NCBI GenBank assembly: GCA_050999295.1
Contig: JBPCPI010000082.1
Location: 1 to 22,757, forward strand
DNA from: JACCQS01 sp050999295
Lineage (GTDB): Bacteria; Actinomycetota; Actinomycetes; Mycobacteriales; Geodermatophilaceae
Direction: 5' to 3'
DNA length: 22,757 bases
Shown: one piece after another, positions 14,801 through 22,407 of the stretch
Layout: the number at the start of each line of letters is the position of its first letter
How positions within the stretch are numbered: position 1 is the stretch's first letter
The notes under the pieces: model-generated
Databases searched by the model: none
The model's input: only the letters and a program-made list of their open reading frames with translations
Told to the model about the DNA's origin: nothing
Made by a program: the position numbers and the translations under genes

Positions 14801-15721
14801 GTGTCCTGCGCCGTGAGCGCCGCCACGTTCGGGTCGTACGGCCCTTCCTCGGCACTGCCCCGTCCGGTCGGGTTGCCCGCCCCGGACCGCTGTCTGGTGA
14901 TGGGCATCCTCAACGTGACACCGGACTCCTTCTCCGACGGCGGCCGCTTCTCGGGCGTCGGGGACGCGGTTGCGCACGGGTTGGTGATGGCGGCCGCCGG
15001 GGCCGATGTCGTGGACGTCGGCGGTGAGTCCACCCGCCCCGGCGCCGAACGGATCCCGGCCGAGGAGGAGATCCGCCGCGTCCTGCCGGTGATCACCGAG
15101 CTCGCCGCTGCGGGCCTGCCGACGACCGTCGACACCACCCGGGCTGCAGTGGCCCGCGCGGCGCTGGCTGCCGGGGCAGCCGGTGTCAACGACGTCAGCG
15201 GTGGTCTGGCCGACCGAGGAATGGCCGCAGTCGTGGCCGATGCCGGCTGCCCGTGGGTGCTGAGGCACTGGCGCGGGCCCAGTCGAGACATGGCGGAGTC
15301 GGCGACGTACACCGATGTCGTTCTGGACGTACGTGATGAACTCCGCTGCCGGGTCGACGCGGCGCTGGGTGCCGGCGTGCGGGGCGAACAGCTGATCATC
15401 GATCCCGGCCTCGGCTTTGCGAAGACCGCCGAACACAACTGGGCGCTGCTCGATCGCCTGGACGTCTTGCTCGAGTTGTCCTTGCCGGTGCTGATCGGCG
15501 CCTCCCGCAAGGCCTTCCTGGGCCTGCTGCTGGCCGACGCTACGGGTACGCCTCGTGCACCGGATGGGCGCGACGCGGCCACGGCTGCCATCACCGCGCT
15601 GGTCGCGGAGATGGGCGCGTGGGGGGTACGTGTCCATGAGCCGGCGGCCAATGTCGATGCGGTGCACGTGGTTGCGGCGGCGGTACGAAGGCGTGCCGAC
15701 CGGAATTCCAGCGATGACTGA
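14801..15721 (+). CDS. folP: Dihydropteroate synthase
   Basis: About 306 residues from GTG 14801 (GGGGG just ahead); GTG 14813 is an alternative start. The motif MGILNVTPDSFSDGGRF is the pterin-binding signature of DHPS, followed by GADVVDVGGESTRPGAE, TVDTTRAAVARAALAAGAAGVNDVSGG, and later IDPGLGFAKTAEHNWALL and LIGASRKAFLG. It joins 4-aminobenzoate to 6-hydroxymethyl-dihydropterin diphosphate and is the sulfonamide target. It begins 14 bp after the folE stop and overlaps folB by 8 bp, so it belongs to the folate operon. The first ~30 residues before the core are variable and of no clear function. Confidence 0.95.
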   Translation: MSCAVSAATFGSYGPSSALPRPVGLPAPDRCLVMGILNVTPDSFSDGGRFSGVGDAVAHGLVMAAAGADVVDVGGESTRPGAERIPAEEEIRRVLPVITELAAAGLPTTVDTTRAAVARAALAAGAAGVNDVSGGLADRGMAAVVADAGCPWVLRHWRGPSRDMAESATYTDVVLDVRDELRCRVDAALGAGVRGEQLIIDPGLGFAKTAEHNWALLDRLDVLLELSLPVLIGASRKAFLGLLLADATGTPRAPDGRDAATAAITALVAEMGAWGVRVHEPAANVDAVHVVAAAVRRRADRNSSDD

Positions 15722-16082
15722 CCGGATCACGCTGCGCGGCTTGCGGGTTCGCGGCTATCACGGGGTGTTCGAACACGAGCGCCGTGACGGGCAGGATTTC
15801 GTAGTCGATGTGGTGCTCTCGGTCGACACCCGGGCGGCCGGACAATCAGATGACCTGAACGACACGATCCATTACGGCGTGCTTGCCGAGAACCTGGCTG
15901 TCGACATCGCTCGGGATCCCGTCGACCTGATCGAGGTACTGGCACAGCGCCTGGCAGATCGGTGTCTGGGCGACCCGCGGGTGGAGGAGGTCGAGGTCAC
16001 CGTGCACAAACCGCAGGCGCCGGTGAGCGTCCCAGTGGCCGATGTGGCCGTGACTATCACCCGGCGGCGAGCCCGTGATTGA
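15714..16082 (+). CDS. folB: Dihydroneopterin aldolase
   Basis: 122 residues from the ATG at 15714, which overlaps the folP stop by 8 bp (translational coupling likely). The opening MTDRITLRGLRVRGYHGVFEHERRDGQDFVVDVVLSVD matches the 'G-x-H-G-x-x-x-x-E-x-x-x-G-Q-x-F-x-V-D' signature of FolB, and Y-G-V-L-A-E, D-L-I-E-V-L-A and V-E-V-T-V-H-K-P follow, with the conserved Lys of the active site in HKP. It converts dihydroneopterin to 6-hydroxymethyl-dihydropterin plus glycolaldehyde and supplies the FolK substrate. Confidence 0.95.
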   Translation: MTDRITLRGLRVRGYHGVFEHERRDGQDFVVDVVLSVDTRAAGQSDDLNDTIHYGVLAENLAVDIARDPVDLIEVLAQRLADRCLGDPRVEEVEVTVHKPQAPVSVPVADVAVTITRRRARD

Positions 16083-16151
16083 GATCCCGTGCGGATGCCC
16101 ACTTGCGCATAACGTCCCGGTTTGGGCGATCGTTCGGCTCAGCCGGTGAGC

Positions 16152-16661
16152 ATGTCCGGCAGCGCACCTTCGACCGCGGTGCTCTCGTTGGGGTCGAACC
16201 TGGGTGATCGGTTGGGTCATCTTCGATCGGCGGTGTCCGGCCTGGGCGCCTACGTCGCCGGACCCGGTGCAATCTCGGCGATCTACGAGACCGCCCCTTG
16301 GGGTGGCGTGGAGCAACCGGCCTATCTCAACGCGGTCGTCCTGGTGACCGGCGAACGGTCACCAGCACAGTGGCTCGAGCTCGCCCACATCCTCGAGCAG
16401 GCGGTCGGCCGCACGCGTGATGTGCCCTGGGGGGCAAGGACTCTGGATGTGGACATCATCGTGGTAGATAGTGTCCGCTCGGACGAGCCCATCCTGACCT
16501 TGCCGCATCCGCATGCGCACGAACGAGCGTTCGTGCTCGTGCCATGGCTGGACGTGGATCCGGATGCCACCCTGCCGGGTTACGGTCGCGTAGTCGATCT
16601 GCTGTCCACAATGGACACTGCTGGCGTCGTACGATGGGGAAACCTGGAGTTTCCCCAGTGA
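16152..16661 (+). CDS. folK: 2-amino-4-hydroxy-6-hydroxymethyldihydropteridine pyrophosphokinase
   Basis: 169 residues from ATG 16152; GTG 16146 and an upstream TTG are alternatives, but the family starts near 'A-V-L-S-L-G-S-N-L-G'. Motifs are SLGSNLGDRLGHLRSAV, ETAPWGGVEQPAYLNAVV, and the ATP/metal signature PWGARTLDVDIIVV, with PHPHAHERAFVLVPW near the end. It transfers pyrophosphate from ATP to hydroxymethyl-dihydropterin, the step before FolP. It lies 69 bp after folB, and its stop overlaps the next gene's GTG (GTGA). Confidence 0.95.
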   Translation: MSGSAPSTAVLSLGSNLGDRLGHLRSAVSGLGAYVAGPGAISAIYETAPWGGVEQPAYLNAVVLVTGERSPAQWLELAHILEQAVGRTRDVPWGARTLDVDIIVVDSVRSDEPILTLPHPHAHERAFVLVPWLDVDPDATLPGYGRVVDLLSTMDTAGVVRWGNLEFPQ

Positions 16662-17200
16662 CCGCAACCAAGGCACGCGACCTCGCCGGAATCGGAATCG
16701 TCGTCGCGGTGCTGTCCTTGCTTCTGGTTCGCCAGTTCTACGGCGCGCTGCCACCGCTGCGCTGGTATGTCCCACTGTCACTCGGAGTTCTGGGGATTGC
16801 CGAGCTGATGGGCGCCCGGACGTTGCGGGCACGGATCAGCCGGCCCGCCGGCCTGCCGCCGGTGAACGTCCTGATGGCCGCGCGCGCCCTTGCCTTGGCC
16901 AAGGCCAGCGCGGTGGCCGGAGCCGCATTCGCCGGGCTGTGGTTGGGGTTGCTCGCGTACACGATGCCCAACCTCGGCTTCCTCGTTGCCGCCGGGAACG
17001 ACACGGTGACCGGAGTCATCGGGGTGCTGGCAGCCGCGCTACTGGTCGCCGGTGCGCTGGTCCTGGAGAACGCCTGCCGTACGCCGCCGCCCCCCAAGGA
17101 CCGCAACGACGGCAACGACGGCAACGACCGCAACGACCGCAACGACCGCAACGACCGCAACGACCGCAACGACCGCAACGACCGCAACGACCATCCGTGA
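16658..17200 (+). CDS. DUF3180 membrane protein with a repetitive Asp-Arg-Asn tail
   Basis: 180 residues from GTG 16658, which overlaps the folK stop; GGAG lies eight bases ahead. Four hydrophobic segments can be seen: LAGIGIVVAVLSLLLV, WYVPLSLGVLGIAELMGA, ASAVAGAAFAGLWLGLLAY and VTGVIGVLAAALLVAGALV. The order, and ARTLRARISRP...PVNVLMAARALALAKASA between helices two and three, are those of the DUF3180 protein that follows folK in actinobacteria. Its function is unknown. After the last helix (about residue 140) the protein ends in CRTPPPPK and ten Asp-(Arg/Gly)-Asn triplets, then DHP. The triplets are encoded by a 9-bp tandem array and are not part of the family core. The hydrophilic tail is presumably cytoplasmic or external; its side is not certain. 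Confidence 0.88.
   Translation: MTATKARDLAGIGIVVAVLSLLLVRQFYGALPPLRWYVPLSLGVLGIAELMGARTLRARISRPAGLPPVNVLMAARALALAKASAVAGAAFAGLWLGLLAYTMPNLGFLVAAGNDTVTGVIGVLAAALLVAGALVLENACRTPPPPKDRNDGNDGNDRNDRNDRNDRNDRNDRNDRNDHP
17099..17188 (+). repeat. 9-bp tandem repeat (GACCGCAAC), ten units
   Basis: Ten direct units: one GACCGCAAC, two GACGGCAAC variants, then seven identical GACCGCAAC units. In the DUF3180 frame they encode Asp-Arg-Asn or Asp-Gly-Asn. Because the unit is a multiple of three, changes in copy number would keep the frame, and other frames also stay open through it (giving spurious reading frames). The array ends 12 bp before the stop codon. Confidence 0.95.
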
Positions 17201-17265
17201 TCTTGACCTTATTGCGGCGACACGCCGTGTGAACGAGCCGGAAACCGCAACAAGGTCAAGATCAC
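17197..17265 (+). terminator. Long hairpin at the end of the folate operon
   Basis: The 21-base arms 17197-17217 (starting GTGATCTTGACCTT) and 17245-17265 (ending AAGGTCAAGATCAC) pair with one mismatch; the loop is 27 bases. The DUF3180 stop codon lies inside the left arm. It likely ends transcription from ftsH/fol. Confidence 0.7.
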
Positions 17266-17312
17266 CGAGAAGGGGACAGCCTCGCTCAACCGACGGGCGC
17301 CGGACCCGTAGC

Positions 17313-18592
17313 GTGCCGCGGATGGGCCCGCGTAAGGCGGTCACGGCCGTCTTCTTCCTCAACGATGCGTCGTTCAGCTCCTGGCACTCGCGGCTGCCGA
17401 CGATCGAGAAACGCCTGGACATCGGCCCCGGCGCCGTCGGCGTGGCCCTGCTCGGCGCGCCGCTGGGTCTGCTCATCGCCCAGCCGGCGGTCGGGGCGAT
17501 CATCGCTCGGCGCGGTTCGCGACCTCTCGTGGCTGCCGCCCCGCTGTATCTCGCCGCCGTGGTCCTACCGGCTTTGTCGGTGAACCTGTTGACGCTGTTC
17601 GCTGCCGTGACGATCGTCGGGGCAGCCAACGGCGCGATGGACATCGCTATGAACGCGCAGGGAATGGCCGTCGAGCGCACAGCCAAGCGGCGGCTGTTCA
17701 GTTCTCTGCATGCCGCCTTTTCCTTCGGCGCCTTGGCCGGTGCTGCCCTGGCGGGACTGATTGCCGGCGTTGGGGTCGAGCCGCTGGCTCACCTCGCGGG
17801 TACGGCCGTGATCGGCGTCCTTGTCTCGTTGGCGATCATTCCCGGTCTTCTCTACGACCGGCCCGACGGTGACCGGGCTGGTCCACGATTCGCTCGGCCG
17901 AATCGTCGCCTGGCGCTCTACGCTGCCATCTCTTTCTGCGCTCTGCTGGCCTAGGGGGCCGTCTTCGATTGGAGCGGCATCTTCCTGGCCACCGAGCAAC
18001 GGGCCGGCGCTGGGCTGGCCCCTCTCGGCCTGGCCGCATTCTCACTCACGATGGGCTTCGGACGACTGCTCGCCGACCCGGTGGCGAATCGGTACGGCGA
18101 AGTGCTGGTTGCCAGGTCGGGGCCCTGATGGCCGCCGGCGGACTGGGGCTGGCGCCGGCCACCACCGCGGTCGCACCAGCACTCGCCGGGTTCGCCGTGA
18201 TGGGCCTGGGCGTGGCCGCACTGTTCCCGCTCACCCTGCGCGTCGCCGCGCGCAACGCCGAAACCGCCGGCCCGGACCTCGCTGCAGTTTCCAGCCTCGG
18301 CTATCTCGGGTTCCTGCTCGGCACTCCGACGATCGGCGTGCTAGCCGAGCAGACCAGCCTGCGCATTGCGCTGCTCCTCGTCTGCGGAGCCTGTCTGGCC
18401 GCGCTCGAACGATCCGGCGAATCCGCACGTCGCAGTCCACCCGACTCGTACGGAACACACCTGACGCGAAGGGTGGCTTGCGCCTGGAACGGGTGGACTG
18501 CTGGGGTCAGCCGGCACCCACCTCAACGACCGAGACGACCGTCGCCCGGACTAGACGGCGCCGGCCGTTTCCGGGACGCGGCCGTCCACTGA
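17313..18592 (+). pseudogene. MFS transporter broken by an amber codon and a frameshift
   Basis: The N-terminal part (from GTG 17313 or ATG 17322) shows FFLNDASFSSWHSRLPTIEKRL, LLIAQPAVGAIIARRGSRPL and GAANGAMDIAMNAQG, typical of an MFS subgroup of uncharacterised 12-helix transporters (YbjJ-like). It stops at TAG 17952-17954, but the same frame continues with clear homology (GAVFDWSGIFLATEQRAG..LTMGFGRLLADPVANRYGE) as far as TGA at 18126. The homology then resumes in the -1 frame (GALMAAGGLGLAPA..GLGVAALFPLTL..SSLGYLGFLLGTPTIGVLAEQ), which one missing G in the GGGG run near 18119-18122 would explain. Residues after about 18420 do not look like MFS and overlap the opuCA 3' end. Its substrate is unknown. 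Sequencing error remains possible for either lesion. Confidence 0.85.
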
Positions 18593-19702
18593 GCGGCGAA
18601 GGGCACAGTGCAGGGACTCCGGGGTGAGGACACCCAGGAAGCGGCCGCCGTCGAGAACCGCGACCCAACCGGCGTTGAGTTGCAGCATCTGCGAGAAGGC
18701 CGTCTTCAACGAGGCATCAGCCGGAACCCAGGCCTCCATCCGACGCCCGTGCTGTGCGACGGTGCCCGATCCCTGGGCACGGTCGAGCGAGATCCAGCCG
18801 TGCAGGTCCTCGTTGTCGTCGAGGACGACCGCCCACCGTGCCTCCGCCCGGTCCAGGACGGCTCGCGCGTCGGCCAGGGAGTCGTTGACGTGCACGACCG
18901 GCGGGTGCTCGAGGTCCTCCGCGTCGATGTCGGTGACCGCCAGGCGCTTCAGCCCACGGTCAGCGCCCACGAAGTCAGCGACGAAGTCGCTGGCCGGCTT
19001 GCCGAGCAGGGCGGCCGGGGTGTCGTATTGCTCGACCTTTCCTCCCTCGCTCATCAACGCGATCTTGTCCCCGAGGCGGACCGCCTCTCCGATGTCGTGG
19101 GTGACGAGCACGATCGTCTTACGGACCGTGTCTTGTAGCCGCAGGATGTCGGACTGCAACCTTTCCCGTACGACGGGGTCCACGGCGGAGAATGGCTCGT
19201 CCATCAGCAACACAACCGGGTCGGCACCCAATGCTCTTGCTACGCCGACCCTTTGACGCTGTCCACCGGATAGTTGATGAGGGTAACGATCGCCGTACGT
19301 CCGAGGCTCCAGTCCGACCAGGCTGAGTAACTCATCGACCCGCGCATTGATCCGTGACCTGTCCCAGCCAAGCAGTTTCGGAACCGTCGCGACATTGGCG
19401 CGGATTGTCTGGTGCGGGAAGAGCCCGACATTCTGGATCACGTACCCGATCCGGCGGCGCAACTGCACCGGGTCGACCTTTGTCACATCATCGTCCCCGA
19501 GCATGATCCGGCCACTCGTGGGCTCGATGATCCGATTGATCATCTTCATCGTCGTCGTCTTCCCACAGCCGGAAGGGCCGACCAGGACGGTCAGCGAACC
19601 GGCTTCGATGTCCATGGTCAGGTCGTGTACGCCGACGGTCCCGTCTGCGTACTCCTTGCGGACGTCCTCGAGCCGGATCGCTGAAGTTTGGGTAGCGTCC
19701 AT
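18551..19702 (-). CDS. opuCA: Glycine betaine/choline-type ABC transporter ATP-binding protein with CBS domains
   Basis: 383 residues from ATG 19702 (AAGG about ten bases ahead); a longer frame to 19822 lacks homology. It has Walker A GPSGCGKTT, Q-loop VIQNVGLFPH, signature LSGGQRQRVG, Walker B VVLLMDEPFSAVD and H-loop VTHDIGEA, then two CBS-like units (about residues 250-375: VVHVNDSLADARAVLDRAEARWAVVLDDN... and VPADASLKTAFSQMLQLNAGWVAVLD). This layout is that of OpuCA/ProV, the ATPase of osmoprotectant uptake; CBS domains in this family sense ionic strength or nucleotides. Partner permeases are divergent with a gap of only a few bases. The gene ends with TAG and converges on the broken MFS gene. 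Confidence 0.93.
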   Translation of the reverse strand: MDATQTSAIRLEDVRKEYADGTVGVHDLTMDIEAGSLTVLVGPSGCGKTTTMKMINRIIEPTSGRIMLGDDDVTKVDPVQLRRRIGYVIQNVGLFPHQTIRANVATVPKLLGWDRSRINARVDELLSLVGLEPRTYGDRYPHQLSGGQRQRVGVARALGADPVVLLMDEPFSAVDPVVRERLQSDILRLQDTVRKTIVLVTHDIGEAVRLGDKIALMSEGGKVEQYDTPAALLGKPASDFVADFVGADRGLKRLAVTDIDAEDLEHPPVVHVNDSLADARAVLDRAEARWAVVLDDNEDLHGWISLDRAQGSGTVAQHGRRMEAWVPADASLKTAFSQMLQLNAGWVAVLDGGRFLGVLTPESLHCALRRSVDGRVPETAGAV

Positions 19703-19705
19703 GCG

Positions 19706-20404
19706 GTGACCTTCCAGGTGGGCGGTGCGGTCGTCGCCATCGACGCCGCACCGAATCCTTGGTTCGACCTGTCCTACGTTACGGACAATTTCGACACCAT
19801 CCTGGTCCTGGCCCAGGAACACATCATCCTGACGCTGATCTCGGTTGGCCTCGGAGCCGCGATCGCGCTGCCCCTGGCGTTGGTCGCCCGGCGCAGCCGC
19901 TGGCTTTCTGCGACCATCCTGGGGACGTCCACGATCATCTACACCATTCCGTCCTTGGCGATGTTCGCGTTCATCGCGCCGTTCACCGGACTGTCGGTTC
20001 GGACGGTGATCATCGGGCTCGTCCTCTACTCGTTGGTCATCCTGGTCCGCAACTTCCTTGCCGGCCTCCAGTCGGTATCGGCCGAGGTGCAGGAGTCAGC
20101 CCGCGGAATGGGTTACAACTCGAGTCAGCTGTTCTTCAAAGTCGAACTGCCCTTAGCCGTCCCCGCTTTCATCGCCGGTCTGCGGATCGCCACCGTGTCG
20201 ACCGTCGCGCTGGCCACGGTGGGGGTCATCGTGGGACACGGGGGTCTAGGCCAGCTCATCATCGGTGGCTTCAACGCAAACTTCTACCGCGCTCAGATCG
20301 TCACCGGCACGATTGCCTGTGTTCTGCTCGCCCTGGTGGCAGACCTGTTGCTCGCCGCAGCTGAACGGCTGCTCACTCCGTGGACGCGGGCGAGATCGAC
20401 ATGA
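19706..20404 (+). CDS. Osmoprotectant ABC transporter permease (OpuCB/ProW type)
   Basis: About 232 residues from GTG 19706; GTG 19718 or TTG 19688 are alternatives, as no ATG is near and no clear ribosome site is seen. It has FDLSYVTDNFDTILVLAQEHIILTLISVGLGAAIALPLALVARR at the start, TIIYTIPSLAMFAFIAPFTG, and the permease EAA-type loop VSAEVQESARGMGYNSSQLFFKVELPLAVPAFIAGLR that contacts the ATPase. About six membrane helices are visible. It should form the channel with the following permease. Its TGA overlaps that gene's ATG (ATGA). The start region lies against the opuCA start, so promoters for both genes must lie within each other's coding sequence. Confidence 0.9.
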   Translation: MTFQVGGAVVAIDAAPNPWFDLSYVTDNFDTILVLAQEHIILTLISVGLGAAIALPLALVARRSRWLSATILGTSTIIYTIPSLAMFAFIAPFTGLSVRTVIIGLVLYSLVILVRNFLAGLQSVSAEVQESARGMGYNSSQLFFKVELPLAVPAFIAGLRIATVSTVALATVGVIVGHGGLGQLIIGGFNANFYRAQIVTGTIACVLLALVADLLLAAAERLLTPWTRARST

Positions 20405-21162
20405 TCTGGTCGGATGCCCTCGCCTACCTCAACGACCCGCTGAACTGGACCCGCCGCAACGGGATCCTCGAGCTGTTAGGCTAGCATCTCTACATCTCTG
20501 GAATGGCGGTCCTACTCGCCATGCTGGTGGCCTTGCCGGTGGCGATCCTGCTCGGCCATAGCGGCCGCGGCGGCGCCTTCACTGTGGCCGTCTCGAACGT
20601 GTCCCGAGCCGTTCCCACCCTTGCCCTGCTGACGATCTTCGCGGTCGTACCGGGGCTTGGGTTCACCGACTGGGCCACGATCATCGCGCTGGCCATCTTC
20701 GCGATACCGCCGATCCTGACCAACACGTACGTGGGTTTTCGTGGAGTGGACCGCGACGTCAAGGAAGCCGCGACCGCAATGGGCATGAGCACTCTCGAGG
20801 TGATCACCAAGGCGGAGCTGCCGCTGGCCATGCCCCTGTTGATGACCGGTGTTCGGACGGCCGGAGTGCAAGTCGTGGCCACGACGACCCTGGCCGCACT
20901 AGTGGGCGGAGGAGGCCTGGGTGACATCATCAATCTCGGTTTCGGCCAGCAGAACTATGGCGTCCTGTTGGCCGGGGCCATCCTGGTCGCAGCGCTGTCG
21001 CTGCTCACCGAGTTCGTCCTGGTGACCCTGTCTTTGGTCGTCACGCCGGGACAGAAGCGGCTTCCGTGGCAACGCAAGGAAAGTCAGCGGCCTACGGACG
21101 ACGGTCAGGCTCCGGCGACACCGGACCGGTCCGAGGCTGCGCTTGTGACCAGCCCGCTCTAA
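20401..21162 (+). pseudogene. Second osmoprotectant ABC permease, with an in-frame amber codon near the N-terminus
   Basis: The reading frame starts at ATG 20401, overlapping the previous stop (ATGA), and runs MIWSDALAYLNDPLNWTRRN... to a TAG at 20482-20484 (codon 28). It continues in the same frame with no other lesion to TAA at 21162. Both sides of the TAG match the family (LNDPLNW.. before, HLYISGMAVLLAMLVALPVAILLGHSGRGG after); the usual residue there is probably Glu or Gln. The body has the permease loop DRDVKEAATAMGMSTLEVITKAELPLAMPLLMTGVR and ends in a hydrophilic tail. ATG 20503 could restart translation and give 219 residues lacking the N-terminal region. Whether the protein is made by restart, by readthrough or not at all cannot be told; sequencing error is also possible. 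Confidence 0.75.
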
Positions 21163-21261
21163 CCAGGCGGAACCCGGCGAGCGTGGAACGGGATCTCACG
21201 TCACGAGCGGCTAACAACTGTGTGCACGAGGGGAGGGGGCGGTATTAGGGTTAGGCACCCA

Positions 21262-21277
21262 GCGGGAATCCTCCCGC
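21262..21277 (+). promoter_or_regulatory. Small hairpin in the 170-bp spacer before the binding-protein gene
   Basis: GCGGGA and TCCCGC flank ATCC. It lies in the leader of the binding-protein gene, 55 bp ahead of the ATG. A TAGGGT at 21245-21250 matches the TANNNT form of a -10 element. The spacer (21163-21332) could therefore hold its own promoter, which would let the binding protein be made in excess of the permeases. Both calls are weak. Confidence 0.25.
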
Positions 21278-21332
21278 CAGACACGCGTCTCCGCCAGTTC
21301 GTGGGGACGGGACACAGAAGGCGGTAGAGGCC

Positions 21333-22334
21333 ATGGCTTCCAGACCGATGATCCGTACGCTCGCCATCGCTGCGGCGGGCCTGCTTGCGCTGTCCGCATG
21401 CGGCGAGTCCGGCTCGTCCGGTAGCGGCGGCACGGGTGAGGAATCCGCCGCGTCGGGTGAGGCATGCGTGGGCATCGCTGGTGAGGAGCTAGTCGTCCTC
21501 GAGGATGACAAGAGCCTGCAGACGGTCGACAACATCATCCCCGCGGTCTCGGCTGCGGCCGCCACTCCCGAGCTGCTCGCGGCACTCGATGCCGTGTCGG
21601 CCGCGTTGACCACGGACGACCTCATCGCGCTGAACGCCGCCGTGGACATCGACCGTGGCGATCCAGCCGAGGTAGCCGGGGAGTTCCTGGCCGATGTCGA
21701 CGTGCCGACTGGCGGCAGCGGCACGATCGTGGTCGGTGGGGCGAACTTCACCGAAAGCCAGGTGTTGGCCAACGTCTACGCGCAGGCATTGACGACGGCG
21801 GGCTTCTCGGCCAGTGTCGCCTCGGTCGGAAACCGGGAGATCTACTTGCCCGCACTGCAGGCCGGTCAGGAGATCCAGGTCTTCCCCGAGTACGTCGGGA
21901 CGCTGACCGAGAACCTGAACGTCGCGGCGAACGGTGAGGGCGCCGACCCGCTGGCAAGCAGCGACTTGGACGAGACGGTTGCGAACCTCACCACGCTGGG
22001 CGAGCCCGTCGGACTGGTCTTCGGCCAGCCCGCAGAGGCCGCCGACCAAAACGCGTTCGCTGTGACGCAGGCCTTCGCCGACGAACTCGGCGTCACCACC
22101 CTGTCCGAGCTGGCCGATGCCTGCGGCGACGGCTCGCTCACTCTCGGTGGGCCGACGGAGTGCCCGACGCGGCCCTTCTGCCAGCTCGGCCTCGAGGAGA
22201 CCTACGGCCTCCAGTTCGCGGGCTTCAACCCCTACGACACAGGTGGCCCGCTGACCAAGGCCGCGATTCAGGCCGGGGAAGTTTCCATGGGACTGGTCTT
22301 CTCCTCCGACGCGGTTTTTGCCTCGGCGGGCTGA
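21333..22334 (+). CDS. Osmoprotectant-binding lipoprotein (ProX/OpuCC type), circularly permuted
   Basis: 333 residues with a lipoprotein signal (TLAIAAAGLLALSAC, lipid Cys about 23) and a Gly/Ser-rich linker. Residues about 52-122 (ELVVLEDDKSLQTVDNIIPAV...ALTTDDLIALNAAVDIDRGDPAEVAGEFL) look like the segment that normally ends ProX-family proteins. After a linker (VPTGGSG), residues 131 onward (TIVVGGANFTESQVLANVYAQAL, VGNREIYLPALQAG, VFPEYVGTL, DQNAFAVTQAFADELGVTTLSELADACGDGSLTLGGPTECPTRPFCQLGLEETYGL) are the usual beginning and middle. The protein ends at VSMGLVFSSDAVFASAG, exactly where the usual 'VVLEDDK' would come next. So the order is permuted but nothing is missing. It should bind betaine, choline or a similar solute outside the membrane and deliver it to the permeases. 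AGAGG precedes the ATG. Confidence 0.92.
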   Translation: MASRPMIRTLAIAAAGLLALSACGESGSSGSGGTGEESAASGEACVGIAGEELVVLEDDKSLQTVDNIIPAVSAAAATPELLAALDAVSAALTTDDLIALNAAVDIDRGDPAEVAGEFLADVDVPTGGSGTIVVGGANFTESQVLANVYAQALTTAGFSASVASVGNREIYLPALQAGQEIQVFPEYVGTLTENLNVAANGEGADPLASSDLDETVANLTTLGEPVGLVFGQPAEAADQNAFAVTQAFADELGVTTLSELADACGDGSLTLGGPTECPTRPFCQLGLEETYGLQFAGFNPYDTGGPLTKAAIQAGEVSMGLVFSSDAVFASAG

Positions 22335-22342
22335 GACCCCTG

Positions 22343-22407
22343 GCACATTTCACGTAGAAAGGTCCCCTCAGATCACCGTCTGAGGGGACCTTCTACGTGG
22401 AAAGTGC
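22343..22407. terminator. Long bidirectional hairpin between convergent genes
   Basis: The arms 22343-22372 and 22379-22407 pair over almost their full length (about 28 pairs with one bulged A, one G-U pair and one A-A mismatch), with a 6-base loop. The core is GGTCCCCTCAGA / TCTGAGGGGACC. It starts 8 bp after the binding-protein stop and contains the TAG stop of the minus-strand gene. No T-run follows on the plus strand. Confidence 0.85.

Noticed and set aside
17099..17188. CRISPR-like array
   Set aside because: Units are contiguous 9-bp repeats with no spacers and they lie in a coding frame.
16939..17686. Long overlapping frames through the 9-bp repeat (Pro-Gln-Arg, Thr-Ala-Thr, Val-Ala-Val and Arg-Ser-Leu repeats)
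   Set aside because: They arise because the repeat has no stop codons in other frames; only the DUF3180 frame matches a known family and fits the operon.
18551..18592. MFS C-terminus extending over the opuCA end
   Set aside because: The residues after about 18420 are Arg/Pro/Ser-rich, not membrane-like, and opuCA homology explains the overlap better.
20401..21162. Pyrrolysine or reassigned TAG decoding
   Set aside because: Three genes here (folE, opuCA, DUF1684 gene) end naturally in TAG, and no pyl genes are in the window; kept only as a check item.
21244..21255. Telomere-like TTAGGGTTAGG
   Set aside because: Only two partial units in a leader region; more likely chance or part of a -10 element.
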